Assembly: GCF_005887095.1 (NCBI RefSeq)
Contig: NZ_PNCI01000041.1
Coordinates: 1 to 64,000, forward strand
Direction of reading: 5' to 3'
Source of the DNA: Pseudoalteromonas rubra
GTDB taxonomy: Bacteria > Pseudomonadota > Gammaproteobacteria > Enterobacterales > Alteromonadaceae
Length of the DNA stretch: 64,000 bases
The notes beneath the pieces were generated by a model that was not told where the DNA came from, did no database searches, and saw only the letters and a program-made list of their open reading frames with translations. The stretch's first letter is position 1. Each line of letters begins with the position of its first letter. The position numbers and the translations under genes were made by a program. Shown one piece after another: positions 18,452-25,724 of this stretch.

Positions 18452-19264
18452 ACGTAAATCAATATTGGCCAGATACTCCAGACCATAATGAGGATGATCA
18501 AACTGAGCAATTAATATCTGAGGCAGATCTTTTTCGACCTCGTCATAGCAACTTGCTATACCACAACTGATTGCTGCTACACTGTCTGTGTCGCCGCCTA
18601 AGTTTACTGATAGTTCGAGTATGTGACTCAAACTGCGCGACTGGCTCAGCATCATCAAAACCGCGCTCAGCGTATCTTCTGAAATAGCGCGCACTGGCCC
18701 TTCCCAGTGAGCATCAAACACACAACCGAAATCAGTAAGATAATCTGCCAAAGTATTCAGCGTTGCCTTTTTATATAAGCCCGCATGAGTGGCCAGAGCA
18801 ATACACTTGGCGGCGTTAACCGCAATATCGTGGTCGTGTGTTACTCGGGCCTGCTGCTCAGCTCTGCTCAAAATTTTTTGCTCGTCAATCAGATAACCCA
18901 AAGGCAGAGCACGCATCATAGCGCCATTACCAAAGCTATCGGTCTTAACCAGTCTGGCAAACGCTTGTGCATTAGGCGCCTCGGCAAAAGCCTGTTGCAA
19001 TCGCTTGGCATAGCCATGAACCGGGTCCCTGTGGTACGTATCGTAAAAGGCAGCGGCAATCATTTCGCTGTCCCAGAGTTTGTCACTTAACATCAGCTCA
19101 GCCAAAGCCAAAGACATCTGCGTGTCGTCAGTGTAGCAGGCAGACTCACCCGACAATGCATGTGCCCGGTAGCCACTAAGATCATTGTGTGTCCGGATAA
19201 TATCTTGTGCAACAAACTCAAACCCTGCACCGTATGCATCAGCAATTGCCATTTCAACCAACAT
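18431..19264 (-). CDS. ADP-ribosylglycohydrolase family protein
   Basis: Removes ADP-ribose from proteins or small molecules using two magnesium ions. The DraG-fold metal motifs are YTDDTQM at residues 44-50 and LGGDTDSVAA at about 225-235, both intact. Length 277 residues. The last residues and stop codon come from the octanucleotide array. Its neighbours give no clue to the target. Confidence 0.87.
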   Translation of the reverse strand: MLVEMAIADAYGAGFEFVAQDIIRTHNDLSGYRAHALSGESACYTDDTQMSLALAELMLSDKLWDSEMIAAAFYDTYHRDPVHGYAKRLQQAFAEAPNAQAFARLVKTDSFGNGAMMRALPLGYLIDEQKILSRAEQQARVTHDHDIAVNAAKCIALATHAGLYKKATLNTLADYLTDFGCVFDAHWEGPVRAISEDTLSAVLMMLSQSRSLSHILELSVNLGGDTDSVAAISCGIASCYDEVEKDLPQILIAQFDHPHYGLEYLANIDLRLEDLKT

Positions 19265-19486
19265 CAGGCTTCCTTAAATATGTTAAACAGCCCTAATGAG
19301 CTGTTGTTATAATTGTCTACTTTAGTTCAATCAGCCACTTAAATAATAGTTACACTTTCTATTGGCTCAATTTTCTCTTAACAAACTTAATCATACCGTG
19401 TATGTCCATTTATGGTACAGCCCCCTATGATTAATGAGTAAAGGTACGTTAAAATTGCAGCGCAATACAAAAAATAAGGCGTTAGC

Positions 19487-20161
19487 ATGCAAATAGAGCA
19501 CCCCAGCTCTGAAACAGAAGCCCAAACACTGCAAGAAACACTCGCAGCTCAGGTTATCAGTGAAGATCAATTTGACTCCATCACCACCATTGCTGGCACT
19601 GATGTGGCTTATGACGACGCGACAAACCAACTGGTTGGTGCCATTGTGGTGTTAGATGCCAGCACACTGGAGATCATTGAAACTCAGGTGGTCACCGAAA
19701 GTGTGCGTTTCCCATACATTCCCGGTTTGTTCTCATTCAGGGAATTGCCGCCATTGCTGTCCGCGTTTGAGCGACTCACCCATAAACCGGACATGATAGT
19801 GTGTGATGGACAGGGCCTGGCTCATCCAAGGCGCTTTGGTCTGGCCTGTCATCTTGGTGTAGTCCTGGATATTCCCACCATAGGGTGTGGTAAAACACGA
19901 CTGACAGGCACGCATGAAACGCCACTTGAAACTCGCGGAGCCAGCACGCCGCTGATAGACGATGAACAAGTAATCGGTGAGGTTTTACGGACCCAGGACA
20001 ACATTAAACCAGTGTATGTCTCTGTTGGTCATAAAGTCAGTCTGAGCACAGCAAAAGACTGGATCCTCAAACTTACCCCTAAGTATCGCCTGCCAGAAAC
20101 GACCCGTCAGGCCGATCAACAAGTGAACAAGGCGCTTAAAGCACTACAAGCACAAGGCTGA
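19487..20161 (+). CDS. nfi: Endonuclease V (deoxyinosine 3' endonuclease)
   Basis: Repairs deaminated adenine (inosine) by nicking the strand 3' to the lesion. Catalytic Asp39 lies in GTDVAYDD, the wedge PYIPG at 76-80, Glu86 in FRE, Asp107 in CDGQGLAHPRRFG and a conserved Lys in GCGKTRL. All motifs are intact. 224 residues is usual. Monocistronic, facing the toxin locus, whose nearest gene ends beyond a terminator. Confidence 0.94.
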   Translation: MQIEHPSSETEAQTLQETLAAQVISEDQFDSITTIAGTDVAYDDATNQLVGAIVVLDASTLEIIETQVVTESVRFPYIPGLFSFRELPPLLSAFERLTHKPDMIVCDGQGLAHPRRFGLACHLGVVLDIPTIGCGKTRLTGTHETPLETRGASTPLIDDEQVIGEVLRTQDNIKPVYVSVGHKVSLSTAKDWILKLTPKYRLPETTRQADQQVNKALKALQAQG

Positions 20162-20202
20162 CAAATCCGCCCTGCACAGTATTAGCTAACGATAGACGGC
20201 AT

Positions 20203-20221
20203 ACATTCTGTACGACAGTTT
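20203..20221. repeat. Direct repeat, left copy
   Basis: ACATTCTGTACGACAGTTT matches 18 of 19 bases with 21260-21278 in the same orientation. The two copies flank the orphan toxin-tail/immunity pair. Confidence 0.6.
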
Positions 20222-20247
20222 GGAATATGTTTATACACAGCCCAACA

Positions 20248-20276
20248 ACAAAAAAGCCAGCTGGTAAGCTGGCTTT
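20248..20276 (-). terminator. Rho-independent terminator of the orphan immunity gene
   Basis: AAAGCCAGCT (20253-20262) and AGCTGGCTTT (20267-20276) form a perfect ten-pair stem with a four-base loop, followed on the minus strand by a T-run. It is 20 bases past the immunity stop codon. Confidence 0.85.
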
Positions 20277-20295
20277 CGAATCGCAAAATAGCTAT

Positions 20296-20805
20296 TTAAG
20301 CAGTGTAGTCAAATGACGATGTATCTGCGGATGTGGGCACCGTATAACCGGGCAAGGTTTCTCCCGGGAATAAGACATCCCAGACACAGCACTTGACCAG
20401 CAACTTGAGCATCTCAGGATGGTACTTATCAAAATACTCATCAAACTTATCTTGATCCATGAACTCCTTACCCAAACCAAAATATTCAACCCAGAAAAGG
20501 ACACTTGCGGATTGCACGCCTAAATCATCCTCTACTTGAACTTCATTTATTGGGGGCTCTGCATTAAAGTCATGACAATTTAGACGCCACCACAGTTCAA
20601 TATCTGACTGATAAGCACAAAGCAATGTATCCTTTAAATCGACGATTCGAAATCGGCCTCCCTGAATATCAAACCCCTGAAGATAGTTGTCAATGCCCTC
20701 CTGCATCATGCCCATTGGGGTTTCTTCGCACTCGCCAGGAACATAATAATCCCTGAATGCCAATATAACCCAATAAATAATCTCCAACTTTTTAGAATCA
20801 AACAT
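20296..20805 (-). CDS. Putative immunity protein of the orphan toxin module
   Basis: A 169-residue acidic cytosolic protein without recognised domain. Its last 35 residues (MLKLLVKCCVWDVLFPGETLPGY...) are nearly the same as those of the immunity protein at 21388-21918, whereas the first 125 residues differ. It starts 4 bases after a toxin-tail fragment, the position of a CdiI-type immunity gene. It probably protects against a related toxin variant; this is inferred from position and tail homology. Confidence 0.65.
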   Translation of the reverse strand: MFDSKKLEIIYWVILAFRDYYVPGECEETPMGMMQEGIDNYLQGFDIQGGRFRIVDLKDTLLCAYQSDIELWWRLNCHDFNAEPPINEVQVEDDLGVQSASVLFWVEYFGLGKEFMDQDKFDEYFDKYHPEMLKLLVKCCVWDVLFPGETLPGYTVPTSADTSSFDYTA

Positions 20806-20809
20806 TTAT

Positions 20810-21010
20810 TTAACCTTTATCAACTGGGCTGACGCCTTTATTACTTGGATACATGGTATTGATGCACCATGTACCATTGTTATCTTGTCTGTAATGAACA
20901 ACCACTTTAGTCAGGTTACTGATCTTTCTCACTTGACCATTTACCTTTTTATAGCCATAGCCCAAAATTTGAGCGACACCCACCCATAACATATGCCAAC
21001 TCGAAGGCAA
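20810..21010 (-). pseudogene. Orphan toxin C-terminal fragment (cdiA-CT-like)
   Basis: The 66-residue frame contains LGYGYKKVNGQV and VVVHYRQDNN..WCINTMYPSNKG, parallel to VGYGFRRIGNGRV and VHVNYAYDSS..WYIDTMFPTKQD at the end of the 1257-residue protein (21936-25709). Only the last third of a toxin domain is present; the His-containing front half is missing, so it should not be active. It sits directly ahead of its own immunity gene, as orphan modules do in contact-dependent-inhibition loci. Confidence 0.7.
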
Positions 21011-21330
21011 AACTACAATAGAAATGCAAGATTATTGAATGCTGCGCTTCCTATAAGCTCCGAATTGTGAAGCTCATAAGCTTAATTATTAAATCCTGGA
21101 GAATAATCAGATTCGGACAGTACGATAGCATACCCAAACCTGAACTTGGATAAATCGAAATGATACTGAAAGATGGAACCGAGTGATGGAACCGAGGAAG
21201 TGATAGAACCGAGGACACCCACCCTAAATTGGCGCCGAGTACCAAGTTGAACCTGCCGCACATTCTGTACGCCAGTTTTAGATGGCTGTCCATGCAACTC
21301 CGCGCCAGTTTTTTTGGGGGGTCTTTCCTA
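21011..21330. other. Intergenic stretch upstream of the orphan module
   Basis: No convincing gene. A short GATGGAACCGAG-like motif is repeated three times at about 21172-21215, and the right direct repeat lies at 21260-21278. The stretch may be debris from lost toxin sequence, but translation in all frames gives no match to the intact toxin. Confidence 0.5.
21260..21278. repeat. Direct repeat, right copy
   Basis: ACATTCTGTACGCCAGTTT, one mismatch from the copy at 20203-20221. The pair frames a unit of about 1.06 kb. Confidence 0.6.
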
Positions 21331-21370
21331 ATTTCTACAAGGCCAGCTTAAAAGCTGGCCTTGTAGAAAT
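21331..21370 (-). terminator. Perfect 19-base inverted repeat after the immunity gene
   Basis: Arms 21331-21349 and 21352-21370 are exact reverse complements separated by two bases. The core GGCCAGCTT/AAGCTGGCC resembles the stem of the terminator at 20253-20276. It lies 17 bases past the immunity stop and would form a very stable hairpin, though without a clear T-run. Confidence 0.65.
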
Positions 21371-21387
21371 GAAAGATGGATCCTGTA

Positions 21388-21918
21388 TTATTTCATTATG
21401 CTGTAATCCAATAGGGATAAATCACCTGATGTGGGTTCCGTATAACCCGGTAGGGTCTCACCGGGAAATAGCACATCCCACATACAGCGTTTCACCATAA
21501 GTTTTAGCATGTCTATATGAAACTCCTCTTCTGGGTCAATACTGTATAATTGAACTTCATCTGAAAATGTTTCTTCCCAAATACAAATGGCGCTCGGCTG
21601 GATTCCGTAGTCAATATCCTCCAGCTTTTTGTCACCAATTCTTGTTGATTCTGAACACATACCAAACCAGTCAGCTTCCTCTGCGTTAAAAAGGCTAAAG
21701 AACTCCTGACATAAGCGTTCGAAGTCCTCCTCTGTACCATAAAACTCATTAAACATACTCTGCATATCATGGATGCAAAGTGTTAATTCTCCATAGTAAG
21801 CCCGATCAGGAAACTCTTTCTCAAACTCATCTTTTCGACAAATTCCAGGGCCCCACCCACCTCTAAAGGGTTTAGAAATATGTGTAATAACAGGATAGTG
21901 TTGAGAAAAATACTTCAT
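21388..21918 (-). CDS. Putative cognate immunity protein
   Basis: A 176-residue acidic protein with no signal peptide, encoded 17 bases after the toxin gene; its place and acidity fit a CdiI-type immunity protein that binds the toxin domain in the cytoplasm. The C-terminal segment MLKLMVKRCMWDVLFPGETLPGY is shared with the orphan immunity protein. No known family recognised. Function is inferred from context. Confidence 0.7.
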   Translation of the reverse strand: MKYFSQHYPVITHISKPFRGGWGPGICRKDEFEKEFPDRAYYGELTLCIHDMQSMFNEFYGTEEDFERLCQEFFSLFNAEEADWFGMCSESTRIGDKKLEDIDYGIQPSAICIWEETFSDEVQLYSIDPEEEFHIDMLKLMVKRCMWDVLFPGETLPGYTEPTSGDLSLLDYSIMK

Positions 21919-21935
21919 AACAAATTTTGCAACCC

Positions 21936-24900
21936 TTAATCTTGCTTCGTTGGAAACATTGTATCAATGTACCATGATTTAGTTGAGCTATCATAAGCAT
22001 AGTTAACATGAACTTGGTCCATATAATGGCGGTTTTCTGGTATTGCCGCCGGCGCAGGCTTAACCTGCCCTTCATTGGGCACGCGACCATTACCAATCCT
22101 CCTAAAACCATAACCGACATTCTTCCCCATAGGAACAACAACACCGGCTACATAAGGCCTGCCGTTTTTAAGTGCCTCATTTAACATCGCAATCACCTCA
22201 GGGTTATTTGGCTGTACTTTTTCTAGTGCATGCCTTAAATTTTCCGGACTATCAAATTTACTGGCATATTTTGCGATTGCCCTGCCAGTTGAACCATCTG
22301 GCGCAACTCCAGTTGCAAGACGATGTACCAGGTGCTCATCGCTGATATGGCTTCCGTGTTTTTCAAGCGTATGTGCGCCGTCCGAATGTTTGAGCAATTG
22401 TAACTCAGCATTGGTATAATAGTCCTTTTTAATGATTGCTTTTTTAAGGTTTCCAGTTGGATCACCCGGTAGTGCTTCATTCGAGTAGCCAGAGCCAGAA
22501 ACATATTTAGGGTCGTCAAATTTTGCATCCCGATAGCCCGCAACTTTAAACTCAACCTTGCGCTCGATTGAATCAATCACTTGATCCAACTGCATTGACA
22601 ACTCAGCACCAATTTTGGTCTTGTTTGCCAGTTTCTTAATTGCCTTAAACACCTGCTCTGGCGCTTGCCCAAGCACCACATCACCGAGCAGGGTAAAGCC
22701 TAACTCCATGATCAGCTCATTGCGAGCAGCTGCCTGTTGCCCTGCTGGCAAGTTCTTAACTTTATTTAGTCGCTTACCAATAGCAATAACTTTTCTGGCA
22801 GCTTCTATCGCGTCATAGGCTTTCCATAATAGATAAGCACCTTGCAAAACAAACCAGAAACCATTGTTTTCGGCCGCATTCGCCCCTGCATTAGCAGCGA
22901 TATTGACTTCACCACCGGCAATAAAGGCCGCCAGACCTGCACCCAGTTTAGCAAGATCAACCCCTTCGGATTGTAACTGCATCAACTTGGCTTTACTGTA
23001 GTCGAGGTTCCCCAAGACCATCAGGTTATCTTCCAGCGTCTGCATTTGCGCAGGAGTCAGGTTGTCTATATCCTCAACCCCCTCCACACCCAATAACTGC
23101 TGGAGTTTTTTATCTTTGTCTTTTAGCTCTTTTTCTAAGTCAGAGTAACCACTGATTTCTTTGTGTGCATCAGCGACCAGCTCACCTACAACAGCGCCAC
23201 CGGCACCACTGCTGCAAGCCAGACCTTTGTCACTATTACTAGCTGCCGCGGTAAGCGTACCTGTTAGACACCCCACACCTGCATGGGCCAAATAACGTGT
23301 TAGCTGGTTAATCTTTGGTGGATCCGAATGAACAGCATCACCAATCTCTGACGCAAGTTGTTTGCCCAACTCTGCAATTGCATAAGAGGTCAGGTTACCC
23401 AGGATCTGATCTTTAAAACTGCCTAGGTCCCCCCCCTCAATAATTGTAGAAATACCTGCGCTCACCGTGGCGTTTAACAGCGCTTGGGATGCCTGTCTTG
23501 CAATATCAATTGCAGTCTGGCTCTGTTCAGCAACATTGGTTAAATTAGCGCTATTGAAAAACTCCAGGCTTTTGAACGTTTCACTATTAAGGACACCCGC
23601 AGTGACCATAGACGTTGCAAGCGCACGAAGGTTGTCAGACTCAAGCATTGACTTGATGGTGCCGTCTATCCCTTTACCACTTGCTAGGCCTGTCGCGGCT
23701 TGAGTTGCCAGAGTAATAGCACCGGCCTGCATTGCAGACCCAGAAACTAGCCCATTGAAAGCTGGACCAATGGCATTTGCACCACTGCCAATCCACCCTG
23801 TGCCTGCCGGGCCCATGGCAACAGAAACCGCAATAGCAATGATAGCCATGGCAGCGGGGCTCAAATTACTGGTTTTTTCATGCTTATGAATTTTCAGTAA
23901 CTCGGTTGAGACAATATTCAGATTGTTTGTGAAACGGTTGTCGTCATAAAGATCAGCCATCCACTCAAGGTTTTCTTTCCCTCTAAACTCTGAGATGACA
24001 TCTTCAACAAGCTCTCCATCATACTGACCTAACTCAAGCGTAATGCCGTGGGAAGCATGAACCTTAACCCCACCGATCACCTCATTGTAAATGGCGGTGT
24101 CAACCTGATCCTGTTTAGTTTCAGTTTTAATCTTCCAGGTGCTTTTACGCACCTTATTGTAAAAATAGTGATCCTGCTCTTTAGCAAGTAAAAGATTAAC
24201 ACGGCCATTGTAGGCATTGATTTCTGTACCACTGTCGGAGGTCAACTCAGTTGCCTGCAGCGTCACATCACCATAGTCAGACGCAATCAATATCCCCTTA
24301 CCAGCGTGCAAAGCTGAACGAATTGCTGCTGTCTGGAGTACCTGTTCCTGCTCAGTCGTCTTGCCCCATTTTTTATCTGTCGTCTTTTCAATCTTATTGA
24401 ATTCGTTACCGATAAAAATCCCTTGCCCGGCTAGTAATTCAATCACTCCCTGATCTGCATGCAGTTCAGCCGCTTTAAGCTCAATGGCACCCGATGCCAT
24501 CAGGTAGATACTGTCTTTAGCAGACAACTTAGTGGTTAGGTGCTCCACTTCAGAGTAGGACTCATTAAACCCTTCGAACTTTTTGTTACTTGAATAAGTG
24601 GTTTGTTGTGAGATCAGACGGATGTTACCGTCGGCGCGCAGGCCAATGGTATTCCCCGTAATAGTGCCGCCCTGGACAACGAGATCACCATAACTTTGAA
24701 TGCGAATATTTTGGCCGTCAACTGAGGCAATTTGTCCCAGTCGGGTTCCCTGTCCGTAGGCCGTGTTGTATCGATGCAGAACTGTTTTTTGTAGGTATTG
24801 ACCCGCCACAATATCAACGTTCTGTGTCGCAGAAAGTCGCCCCGACAGGTTCTGTAATGTACCACCTACAAACAGATTTAAGTCGCCATCCGCTCGGATC

Positions 24901-25709
24901 TCGGCTTTGGGCATAACGGTGAGATCTTTGGCTGTTCTGACGAAGGTATCATGCTGAGTTGTTAGCGTACCACTTTTGATGGTAATACTTCTGAATTCGG
25001 CCCGCGAGCCACCAAATTCGGCCACATGACCATCAACTCTTTGTTTATCAATGGTACTTTGAGTGAGGTGTACAACAGGAATCAACACCTGCTCGCCGTT
25101 GATGGTTTGAAGCTCTGGCCAGATAAAGTTTTTATTAAAACTTTTAAGGTTACTCGCTGTAACTTTGTCACCAAACTTTGTTGCTGTAGAGCCCGCAAAT
25201 TCATATGCGTTGTTATACAGATCATTAATTTGCTGCGTTTCATTGGTGTACAAGCTACTAATCAAAGTACGGTTAAGCTGGTTATAGATTTGCGAGCGCA
25301 CCATTCGCGATTGCACAAACCTGTCACCCACTCTTTTGGGCAACTTATAGTGCGGAAAAATAACGTTAACCCGACCATTGACGATTGGAATATAAATAGG
25401 TGGATTCAAGCCACTTTTTTTATGTTTAACCAGCTTGGCATGGAATGCTTCAATGGTTTGCGCTGAGCGCGCTTGAGAGGACTCAACCACATACTCTGAT
25501 TTAACAAATTGACTGTCTGAGTTGCTCACTTTAGTAAACGCAGGATCTGCGTTAAGCTCTACAGCAGCCTGGTGTGCATCAAACGCGGTAAACGCTTGCG
25601 CAAGCGTTGGCAAGCCCAACTGACCGACCAGCAGAGCAATATTTAGATAACCAACGCACTTTTGCCATAATGATACGGGCTTTTCAGGATTGAAGTTGTT
25701 CTTTTTCAT
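21936..25709 (-). CDS. Haemagglutinin-like (CdiA-type) polymorphic toxin protein
   Basis: 1257 residues. A signal peptide ends LAQAF near residue 38. Residues about 200-560 are beta-helical repeats of the FHA type (LTVMPKAEIRADGDLNLFVGG). A hydrophobic, Gly/Ala-rich region and a DUF637-like stretch cover about 620-880, with a pretoxin segment LAHAGVGCLTGTL...ACSSGAGGAVVGE. The C-terminal 160 residues carry GAHTLEKHG (His1113, His1118) and end WYIDTMFP, which fits the RNase A-like CdiA toxin fold. It is short for CdiA, and the usual two-partner secretion domain is not obvious. The ribosome site and ATG at 25709 are acceptable. Confidence 0.75.
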   Translation of the reverse strand: MKKNNFNPEKPVSLWQKCVGYLNIALLVGQLGLPTLAQAFTAFDAHQAAVELNADPAFTKVSNSDSQFVKSEYVVESSQARSAQTIEAFHAKLVKHKKSGLNPPIYIPIVNGRVNVIFPHYKLPKRVGDRFVQSRMVRSQIYNQLNRTLISSLYTNETQQINDLYNNAYEFAGSTATKFGDKVTASNLKSFNKNFIWPELQTINGEQVLIPVVHLTQSTIDKQRVDGHVAEFGGSRAEFRSITIKSGTLTTQHDTFVRTAKDLTVMPKAEIRADGDLNLFVGGTLQNLSGRLSATQNVDIVAGQYLQKTVLHRYNTAYGQGTRLGQIASVDGQNIRIQSYGDLVVQGGTITGNTIGLRADGNIRLISQQTTYSSNKKFEGFNESYSEVEHLTTKLSAKDSIYLMASGAIELKAAELHADQGVIELLAGQGIFIGNEFNKIEKTTDKKWGKTTEQEQVLQTAAIRSALHAGKGILIASDYGDVTLQATELTSDSGTEINAYNGRVNLLLAKEQDHYFYNKVRKSTWKIKTETKQDQVDTAIYNEVIGGVKVHASHGITLELGQYDGELVEDVISEFRGKENLEWMADLYDDNRFTNNLNIVSTELLKIHKHEKTSNLSPAAMAIIAIAVSVAMGPAGTGWIGSGANAIGPAFNGLVSGSAMQAGAITLATQAATGLASGKGIDGTIKSMLESDNLRALATSMVTAGVLNSETFKSLEFFNSANLTNVAEQSQTAIDIARQASQALLNATVSAGISTIIEGGDLGSFKDQILGNLTSYAIAELGKQLASEIGDAVHSDPPKINQLTRYLAHAGVGCLTGTLTAAASNSDKGLACSSGAGGAVVGELVADAHKEISGYSDLEKELKDKDKKLQQLLGVEGVEDIDNLTPAQMQTLEDNLMVLGNLDYSKAKLMQLQSEGVDLAKLGAGLAAFIAGGEVNIAANAGANAAENNGFWFVLQGAYLLWKAYDAIEAARKVIAIGKRLNKVKNLPAGQQAAARNELIMELGFTLLGDVVLGQAPEQVFKAIKKLANKTKIGAELSMQLDQVIDSIERKVEFKVAGYRDAKFDDPKYVSGSGYSNEALPGDPTGNLKKAIIKKDYYTNAELQLLKHSDGAHTLEKHGSHISDEHLVHRLATGVAPDGSTGRAIAKYASKFDSPENLRHALEKVQPNNPEVIAMLNEALKNGRPYVAGVVVPMGKNVGYGFRRIGNGRVPNEGQVKPAPAAIPENRHYMDQVHVNYAYDSSTKSWYIDTMFPTKQD

Positions 25710-25724
25710 ACTATTCAGAGTCCC

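Noticed and set aside
21051..21297. Two overlapping minus-strand frames of 71-80 residues between the immunity genes
   Set aside because: Different frames of the same stretch, neither matching the toxin or any family.
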